From the NCBI GenBank assembly GCA_963663675.1, contig OY760498.1, forward strand, positions 2,356,001-2,420,000: a DNA stretch of 64,000 nucleotides, read 5' to 3'. The notes below the pieces were generated by a model. It saw only the letters and a list, made by a program, of their open reading frames with translations. It was not told where the DNA came from and did no database searches. This DNA comes from CAINVV01 sp963663675. Lineage in GTDB: Bacteria > Bacteroidota > Bacteroidia > Bacteroidales > Prolixibacteraceae. The stretch's first letter is position 1. Each line of letters opens with the position of its first letter. Both the position numbers and the translations under genes were made by a program. Below, one piece after another: positions 8,662 to 17,177 of the stretch.

Positions 8662-8693
8662 TTGCGTTCGTTTGTTAAAAACAATTATTTTTG
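8662..8693 (+). promoter_or_regulatory. Promoter of the TPR protein gene
   Basis: TATTTTTG at 8686-8693 is a perfect TAnnTTTG, with TTG at 8662-8664 about 21 bp upstream. This places the transcription start near 8698. The TTG at 8659 is therefore outside the transcript and the ATG at 8737 must be the start of the gene. Confidence 0.65.
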
Positions 8694-8736
8694 CACTCGC
8701 ATACAAAATAGCACCCATTTAAGCGAACTGAAATCT

Positions 8737-9423
8737 ATGAGCAAACAGAATACCACTAAACCCAGCGATAACCTGAAAGAAGTCGAACACGCATTGACAA
8801 CAGCTGAACTTTTTTTTGAGAAAAATGCGAAATTAATTTCCGTCATATTTGGCGCAGCGGTTGTAGTTGCCCTTATTTTGCTTGCTACACATCGCTTCTA
8901 TACCCTTCCGCACGAAGCCAAAGCCAAAGAGCAAATTTATACAGCAGAACAATATTTTGAAAAAGATTCTTTTAACCTGGCATTAAACGGAGATGGCAAT
9001 TATCCGGGTGTCCTTGACATCATCGACAATTATGGTCGTACACCGGCAGGTAATCTGGCAAAGTATTATGCCGGAATCTCTTACCTGCACCTTGGGAAAT
9101 ACAAGGAAGCCATTGATTATCTGGAAAAATTCAAAACTGATGACCTGCTTCTGAAACCAGTATCCACCGGAGCAATCGGTGACGCATATGCTGAACTTGG
9201 CAACAAAGAAAAAGCGGTTAAATATTACCTTGATGCAGCTGATGCAAATGCAAACAATTTTACAACTCCAATCTATCTGCTGAAAGCAGGCAGAATGTAC
9301 GAGTTAATTGGCAACAAAGAGAAGGCTCTTAGCACCTATAAATCTATCAAAGAGAAATACACCGACAGCAACGAGGGACGCCTGGTTGAAAAATACATTG
9401 CCCGCCTCGAAGCAACAAACTAA
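8737..9423 (+). CDS. Membrane-anchored tetratricopeptide repeat protein
   Basis: 228 residues from the ATG at 8737. A short charged N-terminus is followed by one transmembrane helix (LISVIFGAAVVVALILLATHR, about residues 32-52), then TPR-like units outside the cytoplasm: KEQIYTAEQYFEKDSFNLAL, AKYYAGISYLHLGKYKEAIDYLEKF, GDAYAELGNKEKAVKYYLDAA, AGRMYELIGNKEKALSTYKSI. The topology resembles the YfgM/AncA family of periplasmic TPR proteins linked to Sec and the envelope chaperone network, which is the best guess. It is monocistronic, with a good promoter and a terminator. Confidence 0.82.
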   Translation: MSKQNTTKPSDNLKEVEHALTTAELFFEKNAKLISVIFGAAVVVALILLATHRFYTLPHEAKAKEQIYTAEQYFEKDSFNLALNGDGNYPGVLDIIDNYGRTPAGNLAKYYAGISYLHLGKYKEAIDYLEKFKTDDLLLKPVSTGAIGDAYAELGNKEKAVKYYLDAADANANNFTTPIYLLKAGRMYELIGNKEKALSTYKSIKEKYTDSNEGRLVEKYIARLEATN

Positions 9424-9440
9424 AAATATTAAACTATCCA

Positions 9441-9473
9441 GAAGCCTTGCCATGCCGGTGAGGCTTTTTTTTT
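9441..9473 (+). terminator. Rho-independent terminator of the TPR gene
   Basis: An AAGCCT/AGGCTT stem with a GC-rich inner pairing, followed by nine T, 20 bp after the stop. Confidence 0.8.
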
Positions 9474-9511
9474 GTATTTTTATAGTAGAACTATTATTAC
9501 ACTGGAAAGAA

Positions 9512-9552
9512 ATTCTAATATTTGGTTTTCTTCGAAAACCAAATATTAGAAT
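9512..9552. repeat. Perfect 18-19 bp hairpin with TTCG loop upstream of the DJ-1 gene
   Basis: The arm at 9512-9529 (starting ATTCTAATATTTGG) is perfectly complementary to 9535-9552, with CTTCG between. The C-G closing pair would extend the stem to 19 bp. It sits after the terminator of the previous gene and ends 18 bp before the next start codon, so it could be an operator, a second terminator or an RNA structure over the ribosome-binding region. Confidence 0.75.
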
Positions 9553-9570
9553 CATTTTAAATTATCAGCC

Positions 9571-10122
9571 ATGACACAATCCATTTTGATTCATCTTGCT
9601 ACCGGCTTTGAAGAGATCGAGGCTGTAACCATCATTGATGTGCTCAGACGAGCAAATCTGACTGTAGTGACCGTTTCCGTAACCGGTAATCGGAAAGTTA
9701 CAGGCGCTCACCAGATTCCTGTAGAGGCTGACCAGTTATTTGAAGAGGCCGACTACAGCAACGCGGCCATGTTGATTCTGCCCGGTGGGATGCCAGGAAC
9801 ATCCAATCTGATGAACCACCTTGGACTAAAAGAGCAATTGAAAAACTTCAATGATAAAAAGAAACCAATCGGTGCAATTTGTGCGGCGCCGATGGTGCTC
9901 GGCTCATTGGGAATCCTGAAAGGAAAAAAAGCGGTTTGCTATCCGGGTTTTGAATCAAAACTGACCGGAGCAACAGTTTCACAATCCCCATTCGAGACAG
10001 ACGGAAACATAACAACTGGCAGAGGCGTTGGCGTTGCTCTCGACTTTTCACTTGAGATCGTAAAAATCCTTAAAGGAGAACTTCTGGCTTCGGAACTTCG
10101 AACCGCACTTGTCATGAACTAA
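9571..10122 (+). CDS. DJ-1/PfpI family protein (YajL/DJ-1-like)
   Basis: A 183-residue single-domain protein of the DJ-1 type. The conserved Glu is in ATGFEEIEAVTIIDVLRRA (about residue 15), the nucleophilic Cys is in AICAAPMVLG (about 108), followed by the loop KAVCYPGFE and the end TTGRGVGVALDFSLEIV. Members are described as chaperones, glyoxalases or protein and nucleotide deglycases, all protecting against carbonyl and oxidative stress; which applies here is open. It is cytosolic. A perfect hairpin ends 18 bp upstream. Confidence 0.92.
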   Translation: MTQSILIHLATGFEEIEAVTIIDVLRRANLTVVTVSVTGNRKVTGAHQIPVEADQLFEEADYSNAAMLILPGGMPGTSNLMNHLGLKEQLKNFNDKKKPIGAICAAPMVLGSLGILKGKKAVCYPGFESKLTGATVSQSPFETDGNITTGRGVGVALDFSLEIVKILKGELLASELRTALVMN

Positions 10123-10209
10123 CAGTAACCAAATTATTCAATATCAGTTAATGTTTCCGATACGATAAATAGCTAAAAGTGCCCAGGCAAATTCAGGTGC
10201 ACTTTCTCA

Positions 10210-10959
10210 ATGCCACAATTTATGAATGCACTCGCCCTTAAAAATGAGATCACTGAGTTTTGCCAAAGCCATGCCGATGATACAATTGTTAATAAGTATG
10301 CCAGGTATTACAAAGAAGGTAAGGATGGTTATGACGCTTATGGCGTTTCTACTGAATTGATTCTGTCAAAAATATCGGAACTCAACGGTAAAAATCAGGT
10401 TAATCTGAAAGTGTTGTTCGAGACAGCGCCCGCCCTGCTTAAGAGTGGAAAACATGAGGAAACATTTTTCATCCTGCTGCTCGTTGAAAAACAGCTAAAA
10501 AATCTAACTGAGGAAAATTTTGAGGATATAAGCGAATGGTTTGAATACGGGATTACGAACTGGGCACAATGCGATACCCTTTGCCTGAAAATTATTCCCT
10601 GGTTCTTTCTTAAACAACAGGTCCCACTGCATAAATTGACCAAATGGCAAAATTCTTCCTTAAGGTTTCAACGTCGTGCAATTCCTGTCACCTTGGTTAA
10701 ATTGCTTAAATCAACCAACGATTACTCTCCATTTTTCAACCTGATAACACCATTAATGATGGATCAGCAACGTGTGGTTCACCAGGGACTGGGCTGGTTT
10801 TTGCGGGAAGCCTGGAAAAGGCAGCCGGATCAGACAGAGAAATTTTTAATGTTATGGAAGGATCGGGCAGCAAGGCTGATTCTTCAATATGCAACAGAAA
10901 AAATGACAAAAGAGGAAAAAATTAAATTCAGAAAAATTAAGTCCAACATTTCTAATTGA
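10210..10959 (+). CDS. DNA alkylation repair protein (AlkD-like HEAT-repeat)
   Basis: 249 residues, all alpha-helical by composition. Family landmarks are KYARYYKEGKDGYDAYGVS near the N-terminus, the mid-protein ITNWAQCDTLC, the SSLRFQRRAIPVTL segment and HQGLGWFLREAWKRQP. AlkD-type proteins are HEAT-repeat DNA glycosylases for 3-methyl- and 7-methylpurines; this Bacteroidota subgroup is more divergent and may differ in substrate. Start ATG 10210, with a second in-frame ATG at 10222 possible. No operon partner: 88 bp after the DJ-1 gene. Confidence 0.87.
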   Translation: MPQFMNALALKNEITEFCQSHADDTIVNKYARYYKEGKDGYDAYGVSTELILSKISELNGKNQVNLKVLFETAPALLKSGKHEETFFILLLVEKQLKNLTEENFEDISEWFEYGITNWAQCDTLCLKIIPWFFLKQQVPLHKLTKWQNSSLRFQRRAIPVTLVKLLKSTNDYSPFFNLITPLMMDQQRVVHQGLGWFLREAWKRQPDQTEKFLMLWKDRAARLILQYATEKMTKEEKIKFRKIKSNISN

Positions 10960-11097
10960 TTATAATAATTTAATATTCAATCATTTGACAAATATTAGTC
11001 CTTGCTTTTCAGAATCAATTCCAAATAAAGTATCCAATTGTAATATTAACACATCTAATTTTATGCATATTTTACTTTCTTTGCAAAAAAAATAAAT

Positions 11098-11310
11098 ATG
11101 CTTAAAAAGATTAAAAATAAAGTTGTCAGTATTGTATTCCTGGTTCTGGGTGGATTAGGCGGATTTTTATACTGGAAATTTGTTGGATGCAGTACCGGCA
11201 CCTGCCCTATTACCTCCCACTGGCAGGCAAGCACATTATACGGTATGATTATGGGCTGGCTGATCGGAGATATGATTTCATCCTTCATCGGGAAAAAGGA
11301 TGCAGCCTGA
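11098..11310 (+). CDS. DUF6132 family small membrane protein
   Basis: 70 residues with two hydrophobic helices (IVFLVLGGLGGFLYWKFV and LYGMIMGWLIGDMISSF) joined by the conserved loop GCSTGTCPITS with two cysteines. This is the characteristic DUF6132 pattern, an inner-membrane protein of unknown function in Bacteroidota, frequently near redox or sulfur genes. The cysteine pair could be redox active or bind metal (inference). Its stop abuts the tilS stop on the other strand with no spacer. Confidence 0.85.
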   Translation: MLKKIKNKVVSIVFLVLGGLGGFLYWKFVGCSTGTCPITSHWQASTLYGMIMGWLIGDMISSFIGKKDAA

Positions 11311-12636
11311 TTATTCGACATCCACTTCCAACATATTCCTTGTTTCAGGAGATATTTTATAGCGGTCATCCAGACGTACTCCAATAATCCATATAATCTC
11401 CTCACCGTTGGTCAAAAGCCAGGTTTTTTCCTTGTCCGTCAGACTGAATTTTTCGTCCACAAAGAAATCACTGAGTTTTTTCATACCCTTCATCCCCAAT
11501 GGCTGGAAGTAATCTCCCGGTTGCCACTTTCGGAGAATAAGCGGAAACTGAACTTTATCCTTGTCAATAAGCGCTTTGTTGGGAGGAGTATGCAATTTAA
11601 TGGAATCATCTCTCTTAAATGAAGAGATTTTCAGTTTCACAGGATATTCAATTCTTTGGCAATTTCCCTCGAGATAATATCTTTTTGATGTAGTCTCCCT
11701 ATTTTTAAGGACAAGAATTACATCCCTGTCAAGAACAGCACGGTGAGAAGGTGAAAAAAATTGCTTGCCAGACTGGCCATCAAGACAGTTAATCATCTCA
11801 TCCACAACATCTCCGTTAAAATAATAGGGCTTGAGAATTTCAAATAGGTAGGTAGACAATGGATTCAGCATTTTAAGCTCCACCAGTGATATTTCAATCT
11901 CTCCGGTCGCTCTGTGCTTAACAACTCGTTCCGTCGCACGATCAATCGCCTGGAGGAAGATCTGGTAGGCATCACTCAGATGAGAAATGGTATCCTTCAT
12001 CCCGGCCCTGAAAGATGGATTCAGCTCTTCCATAAGCGGAATCACCATGTGCCTTATCTTATTTCTCTGAAAGTCCATCAGGAAGTTGGAACTGTCCTCC
12101 CTGAAATCAAGATTGTGTTCACATGCGTAGGTCTCAATCTCCTTTCCATGAGCAAATAAAAGAGGCCTGACAACCTTGCCATTGACCGCCTTCATCCCGG
12201 TTAAACCCGAAATACCTGTACCCCTGGAAAGATTAAGGAAAAAAGTTTCAGTCTGATCATCCATGTGATGGGCAACAAGAAGCCAGTCATAATGATGCTT
12301 CTTCCTGATTTCTTCAAACCAGGTATAACGCAGATTCCTTGCGGCCATTTCAATGGAAATACCCTCATCTTCAGCAACTTTGAATGTATCAAAAGATTTG
12401 CTGTAAACAGGTTTATCGTATTTTGATGCCAGCTCTTTTACAAAAGTCTCATCCTGATCGGACTCTGCTCCGCGCAATTTGAAGTTACAATGCGCTATGG
12501 CAAAGGCATAACCGGCATTGAATAGCAAATCTGCCAGGACAATTGAATCTCTTCCTCCACTAACTCCTACCAGCAACGTGTCGTGAAGCGTGAAGAGATG
12601 CCTTGACTCAATATAATTAATAAATCTGTCGATCAC
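11311..12636 (-). CDS. tilS: tRNA(Ile)-lysidine synthetase
   Basis: 441 residues. The N-type PP-loop GVSGGRDSIVLADLL (about residues 24-38) binds ATP for adenylating C34 of tRNA-Ile(CAU) before lysine transfer. Other landmarks are AHCNFKLRGAESDQDETFV, VAHHMDDQTETFFLNLSRG, GLTGMKAVNG and the C-terminal substrate-binding domain LRKWQPGDYFQPLGMKGMKKLSDFFVDEK. The start codon appears to be GTG (12634-12636), as no ATG is available just upstream. It is the last gene of a proS-pepT-tilS run on the minus strand, 24 bp after pepT. Confidence 0.95.
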   Translation of the reverse strand: MIDRFINYIESRHLFTLHDTLLVGVSGGRDSIVLADLLFNAGYAFAIAHCNFKLRGAESDQDETFVKELASKYDKPVYSKSFDTFKVAEDEGISIEMAARNLRYTWFEEIRKKHHYDWLLVAHHMDDQTETFFLNLSRGTGISGLTGMKAVNGKVVRPLLFAHGKEIETYACEHNLDFREDSSNFLMDFQRNKIRHMVIPLMEELNPSFRAGMKDTISHLSDAYQIFLQAIDRATERVVKHRATGEIEISLVELKMLNPLSTYLFEILKPYYFNGDVVDEMINCLDGQSGKQFFSPSHRAVLDRDVILVLKNRETTSKRYYLEGNCQRIEYPVKLKISSFKRDDSIKLHTPPNKALIDKDKVQFPLILRKWQPGDYFQPLGMKGMKKLSDFFVDEKFSLTDKEKTWLLTNGEEIIWIIGVRLDDRYKISPETRNMLEVDVE

Positions 12637-12660
12637 CCGTAAAACAATATTAGCAGAATA

Positions 12661-13902
12661 TTACAAATCAGCTACACTTGTGGCAATGGCAATAATTACC
12701 CTGCAGGCATTTTCCATCGATTTGGTGGGAATGTACTCATATTCGCCGTGGAAATTATGTCCCCCGCCAAATATATTGGGACAAGGCAATCCCATGTAGG
12801 AAAGCCGGGAACCGTCAGTTCCTCCTCTTACGGGGATAATCTTCGGCTCAACATTACAGGAAATCATTGCTTTTTTTGCCAGGTCGACAATAAAAAACGA
12901 GGGATCAATTTTTTCTTTCATATTGAAATACTGATCCTTAATTGTAATTTCAGCAATCTTTTCGCCAAAGGAGAAATTCAAGTTATTGATCATCTCTTCC
13001 AGAAGGGATTTCCTTACCAGAAATTTTTCCCTGTCAAAATCGCGGATAATAAATTCAAGTTCTGTCCTGTCGACCCGGCCCTCGAACTTAATCAGGTGGA
13101 AGAAACCTTCATAATGCTCCGTCTTTTCAGGAACCTCACTAACGGGAAGACCGGCAAGAAATTTATTTGCCACCAGCATCGAATTACGCATCTTATCTTT
13201 GGCAGAACCAGGGTGAACATTGATTCCGTGAAAAACAACATGAGCAGAGGCTGCATTGAAATTTTCATATTGCAGCTCTCCAAGCTCACCCCCATCAATA
13301 GTGTACGCAAAATCGGCACCGAATTTCGGAACATAAAAATGGTCTGCACCTCGTCCAATCTCCTCATCAGGAGTAAAAGCTATCCTGATTTTTCCGTGCC
13401 TGATCTCCGGATGAGCCAAAAGAAATTCCATGGCAGTGACTATTTCGGCCAAACCTGCTTTGTCATCCGCCCCAAGAAGAGTTGTTCCATCTGTCACAAT
13501 CAGGCGCTGTCCGGTATATTTCAATATTTCAGGAAATCGTCTGGTCGTAAGCACTATATTTTTTTCAGCATTTAATACAATGTCTTCACCATTGTAACAA
13601 TCGATCAATCCTGGACGGATGCCTTTACCCGAACAATCAGGACTGGTATCCATATGGGCTACAAAACCGACTACAGGCACCGATTGATCAATGTTGGAAG
13701 GCAAGGTAGCCATAACATAACCATTCCAGTCGATTTCAACCTCAGACAATCCGATATGAACCAGCTCGTCGGCAAGCATTTGGCCAAAAACGACCTGGCC
13801 CTCTGAACTTGGAGAATGATTACTGTCCGGGTCGGACTGTGTATCATAACTTACATAATTAAGAAACCTGTCGACCACATTTTTTTCCATAGTAATTGCC
13901 AT
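12661..13902 (-). CDS. pepT: Peptidase T (tripeptide aminopeptidase)
   Basis: 413 residues, M20 metallopeptidase of normal PepT length, hydrolysing N-terminal residues from tripeptides in the cytosol. Zinc ligands are visible in order: HMDTSPD (about residue 85), LGADDKAGLAEIV (about 145), TPDEEIGRGAD (about 180), YTIDGGELGE, and the terminal GGHNFHGEYEYIP. The bacterial dimerisation domain is the middle section, about 210-320. It lies 17 bp after proS and 24 bp before tilS, so the three are likely co-transcribed. Confidence 0.95.
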   Translation of the reverse strand: MAITMEKNVVDRFLNYVSYDTQSDPDSNHSPSSEGQVVFGQMLADELVHIGLSEVEIDWNGYVMATLPSNIDQSVPVVGFVAHMDTSPDCSGKGIRPGLIDCYNGEDIVLNAEKNIVLTTRRFPEILKYTGQRLIVTDGTTLLGADDKAGLAEIVTAMEFLLAHPEIRHGKIRIAFTPDEEIGRGADHFYVPKFGADFAYTIDGGELGELQYENFNAASAHVVFHGINVHPGSAKDKMRNSMLVANKFLAGLPVSEVPEKTEHYEGFFHLIKFEGRVDRTELEFIIRDFDREKFLVRKSLLEEMINNLNFSFGEKIAEITIKDQYFNMKEKIDPSFFIVDLAKKAMISCNVEPKIIPVRGGTDGSRLSYMGLPCPNIFGGGHNFHGEYEYIPTKSMENACRVIIAIATSVADL

Positions 13903-13919
13903 TGTCTGAGGTGTAAATA

Positions 13920-15395
13920 TTAATATGACAATGCGAAAAGTACCCTTCGGCTTGAAGGTTTACCCGTTACCATACACTTCCCTTCTTCCATTTCACCATC
14001 AAAAGGGATGCAACGGATCGTTGCTTTTGTCTCTTCCTTAATCAATGCCTCAGTTTCGTTGGTCCCGTCCCAGTGAGCCAGGATAAAACCGGGCCTGGTC
14101 TGAAGCTGTAGTTTAAATTCATCATAAGTGTCAACCTTAAAGGTATTCTCTTCCCTGAATTTAAATGCCTTATTGTATATATTTGACTGTATTTCAATAA
14201 GTAAGTCATCAATCAGTAGATCAATGCCTTCCATCTGCTCAACTTTCTTCTCTAAAGTATCACGGCGTGCAACCTCTACACTTCCGTTTTCGAGGTCACG
14301 TGGCCCGATAGCAAGTCTGACAGGCACTCCTTTCATCTCATATTCAGCAAATTTCCAGCCTGGACGTTGTGAGTCACGATCATCGTATTTAACACGGATA
14401 CCTCTTTTCTTTAATTGGTCAACTAAAACCTTTACTTTTTCAGAAATCTGGTCCAGCTGGTCAAAATTTTTGTAAATTGGGACGATAACTACCTGAACTG
14501 GAGCAAGTTTAGGTGGAAGAACCAATCCGTTGTTATCAGAATGAGCCATGATGAGGGCACCAATAAGCCGGGTTGAAACGCCCCAGGAAGTTGCCCATAC
14601 ATATTCAAGTTTCCCTTCGCGTGATGTAAACTGAACGTCGAATGCCTTGGCAAAATTCTGGCCCAGAAAATGTGAAGTACCCGACTGCAGAGCTTTTCCA
14701 TCCTGCATAAGTGCCTCAATACTAAATGTTTCAAGTGCCCCTGCAAATCTTTCATGTTCTGTTTTCGCTCCTTTGATGACAGGGACAGCCATGTAATTCT
14801 CAACAAAATCTGCATAAACATTGATCATCTTTTCCGTTTCAACCAATGCTTCCTCCCTGGTTTCATGTGCGGTATGACCCTCCTGCCATAAGAATTCTGC
14901 AGTACGCAGGAACATACGTGTACGCATCTCCCATCTGACAACGTTGGCCCACTGATTGACCAGAATCGGAAGATCACGATAGGACTGAACCCAATTTTTG
15001 TAGGTACTCCAGATAATGGTCTCAGAAGTTGGACGAATAATTAATTCTTCTTCCAGTTTTGCTTCCGGATCAACGATTATCCCCTTACCGTTGGGGTCAT
15101 TCTTTAAACGATAATGAGTTACAACTGCACACTCTTTGGCAAAACCTTCCACATGGCTCGCTTCTTTGGAGAAAAATGACTTTGGAATAAACAGCGGGAA
15201 ATAAGCATTTTCATGTCCGGTATCCTTAAACATTTGATCCAGTGCCGCCTGCATTTTTTCCCATATTGCATATCCGTATGGTTTAATAACCATACAACCC
15301 CGTACCGCTGAATTTTCAGCCAGATCAGCCTTGCTGACCAGATCATTGTACCATTGCGAATAATTTTCCTCTTTTGATGTAAGTTCCTTAGCCAT
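13920..15395 (-). CDS. proS: Prolyl-tRNA synthetase (type 3, archaeal/eukaryotic-like)
   Basis: 491 residues, class II aminoacyl-tRNA synthetase of the shorter ProS type without the editing insertion. Motif 2 region VLVNQWANVVRWEMRTRMFLRTAEFLWQEGHTAH and motif 3 region YVWATSWGVSTRLIGALIMAHSDNNGLVLPP are clear, and the anticodon-binding domain follows (RPGWKFAEYEMKGVPVRLAIGPRDLE). The C-terminus ends with the zinc-domain-like ...LFALSY. The first gene of the proS-pepT-tilS unit, divergent from a lipoprotein gene. Confidence 0.97.
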   Translation of the reverse strand: MAKELTSKEENYSQWYNDLVSKADLAENSAVRGCMVIKPYGYAIWEKMQAALDQMFKDTGHENAYFPLFIPKSFFSKEASHVEGFAKECAVVTHYRLKNDPNGKGIIVDPEAKLEEELIIRPTSETIIWSTYKNWVQSYRDLPILVNQWANVVRWEMRTRMFLRTAEFLWQEGHTAHETREEALVETEKMINVYADFVENYMAVPVIKGAKTEHERFAGALETFSIEALMQDGKALQSGTSHFLGQNFAKAFDVQFTSREGKLEYVWATSWGVSTRLIGALIMAHSDNNGLVLPPKLAPVQVVIVPIYKNFDQLDQISEKVKVLVDQLKKRGIRVKYDDRDSQRPGWKFAEYEMKGVPVRLAIGPRDLENGSVEVARRDTLEKKVEQMEGIDLLIDDLLIEIQSNIYNKAFKFREENTFKVDTYDEFKLQLQTRPGFILAHWDGTNETEALIKEETKATIRCIPFDGEMEEGKCMVTGKPSSRRVLFALSY

Positions 15396-15494
15396 TTTAC
15401 TATTTTGGTATGATATTTGCTTGTATTATCATAAGATTTCGAATGCAAAAGTAAGGAAATTTGAAGGATTTATAAATAATAGGAGGAACAAAAC

Positions 15495-17015
15495 ATGAAA
15501 ACGAATGTTAAACTATTAATAGCCATTGCCCTTATGGCTACTGCCTGTTCCACAGGATCAAAGGTCACCTCCGGCAACTATTCAGACGATCTCTATTTTA
15601 CACCCGGGGATGCCAGGCCTGCCGCACCTCAACCGGCCAAAGAGGTTGCAAAACCTCAGCAAAGGAGTACTGTAGCCCTGCAGGTTGAAGAGAACGAAAA
15701 GGGTAAAGTAATCAACAATTATGTCGTTCCCAAAAGCAGCAGAAAAGATAACAACGCATATTACTTTGAAGACCAGCCCGCATATTCTGATACTTTAGTG
15801 GAGTATGCCAACGACAAAGAGCAAGTCACCGTCAACAATTATTATGAAGGTGAAGCATTGGATTATTCAACCAGGATCAGGACATTTTACGATCCGTATT
15901 TCTATGATCCATTTTGGGATCCTTACTGGAGTATAGGTTTTGGATTAAACTACGGATGGGGATATCCAAACTATGGTTATGGGTGGGGTAATCCTTATTA
16001 CAGCTACGGATGGGGTTATCCATATTATGGATATGGGTGGAATTATCCCTATTATGGATTTGGATGGGGCTTTCCATCCTATGGTTATGGTTATGGTTGG
16101 GGTTATCCTTATTCTGGATGGGGATCTTCCTACTATGGCGGCGGAAATTATTATGCAAATTCTTATTACGGACCTCAAAACCATACTGGAAGGCGCGGAG
16201 ATTCCAATGCTGTCAGATATGGTATGAATACACAGAAAAGTGGAAATATTTCCGGAGCTGCTTATGGAAGGCAGGGATTCGGCTCTGGTGCCGGTTCATC
16301 TTCTACCAGGTTGTCCAGGGACAATAATGTTGTGGGATCGGCTACCGGTACCAGGTCAACTTCCGGTGCTTCAAATGCAACCGGTACTTCATCAACAAGG
16401 CTCTCACGTTCGGCTGACACCAAAGGAGGTACAATTTCACAACAAAGACAAGGATCTGTCAATGCACAGCGAATTCAGGGAACCAGGGGAGAGACTATTT
16501 CAAATCTCAGACGTTCAAATAATATCCAAAGCAATGGTGCAGTCAATCAATCAGGTGCAACAACAAGATCATCCTCAACAACAAAAAATTATACACCAAC
16601 TTACAACAGGCCACGGATGAATACTCAGCCGTCCTATAATAACAACAGTGCAACAAGACAATATACAACTCCTCAAAATTCGCGGAGCAGTTCACAGTCC
16701 AGTCGTTATTCAAGACCTTTGGGCAACGGAGCCGGTACCAGCAGCGGATATTCAAGATCCCAATCATCCGGAAGCTACCAACGTGGCTCGGCAGCAAGTT
16801 CTGCAACCAGATCGTCACAAAGCGGCAGCTTCAATAGTGGCAGAAGCTCCTCACCATCAAGGTCTTACGAATCAGCTGGTTCAACCAGGAGCTATTCCCC
16901 TTCACCTTCATACAATAGTGGTTCAGGTGGCGGACACAGCGGCGGCGGCGGTTCAAGTAGCGGTAGTGGCAGTGGTGGTTCCAGAAGTAGCGGTGGTGGT
17001 GGCCGTCAAAGGTAA
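15495..17015 (+). CDS. Gly/Tyr/Trp-repeat and Ser/Gly-rich lipoprotein
   Basis: 506 residues beginning with a lipoprotein signal (LIAIALMATAC, Cys at about 18). Residues 20-130 are ordinary exported sequence. About 140-215 is a tandem array of YGWGYPYYGYGW-type units rich in Tyr, Gly, Trp and Pro. The rest (about 230-506) is low-complexity Ser/Thr/Arg/Gln/Gly sequence ending in a Gly-Ser tail. I know no enzyme family that fits; similar aromatic-glycine proteins occur as surface or extracellular-matrix proteins. It is exported, probably outer-membrane anchored, and may be adhesive or structural (inference). A ribosome-binding stretch AGGAGG sits close before the ATG, unusually strong for this genome. 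Confidence 0.75.
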   Translation: MKTNVKLLIAIALMATACSTGSKVTSGNYSDDLYFTPGDARPAAPQPAKEVAKPQQRSTVALQVEENEKGKVINNYVVPKSSRKDNNAYYFEDQPAYSDTLVEYANDKEQVTVNNYYEGEALDYSTRIRTFYDPYFYDPFWDPYWSIGFGLNYGWGYPNYGYGWGNPYYSYGWGYPYYGYGWNYPYYGFGWGFPSYGYGYGWGYPYSGWGSSYYGGGNYYANSYYGPQNHTGRRGDSNAVRYGMNTQKSGNISGAAYGRQGFGSGAGSSSTRLSRDNNVVGSATGTRSTSGASNATGTSSTRLSRSADTKGGTISQQRQGSVNAQRIQGTRGETISNLRRSNNIQSNGAVNQSGATTRSSSTTKNYTPTYNRPRMNTQPSYNNNSATRQYTTPQNSRSSSQSSRYSRPLGNGAGTSSGYSRSQSSGSYQRGSAASSATRSSQSGSFNSGRSSSPSRSYESAGSTRSYSPSPSYNSGSGGGHSGGGGSSSGSGSGGSRSSGGGGRQR

Positions 17016-17177
17016 TTAAAGTCAAATTTAATATCTTCCATCTTTAGGTGGTGAGACAAATCTTATGCCCCTATTTTAGAATAGTTCCAACTATATGCTA
17101 AATAATTAATCCCCTTAAGAGAGAAGATAATGAATGTTGACCAATTTCTGATCTCAAAAAATAAAAATCTCATAAAG

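Noticed and set aside
12748..13575. 275-residue open frame antisense to pepT
   Set aside because: It lies wholly opposite a well-conserved peptidase gene and its translation has no domain pattern; it is a compositional shadow.
15877..16327. Several open frames opposite or out of frame with the Gly/Tyr-rich lipoprotein
   Set aside because: They arise from the repetitive DNA of the real gene and consist of monotonous Ile/Pro, His/Asn or Trp/Leu sequence.
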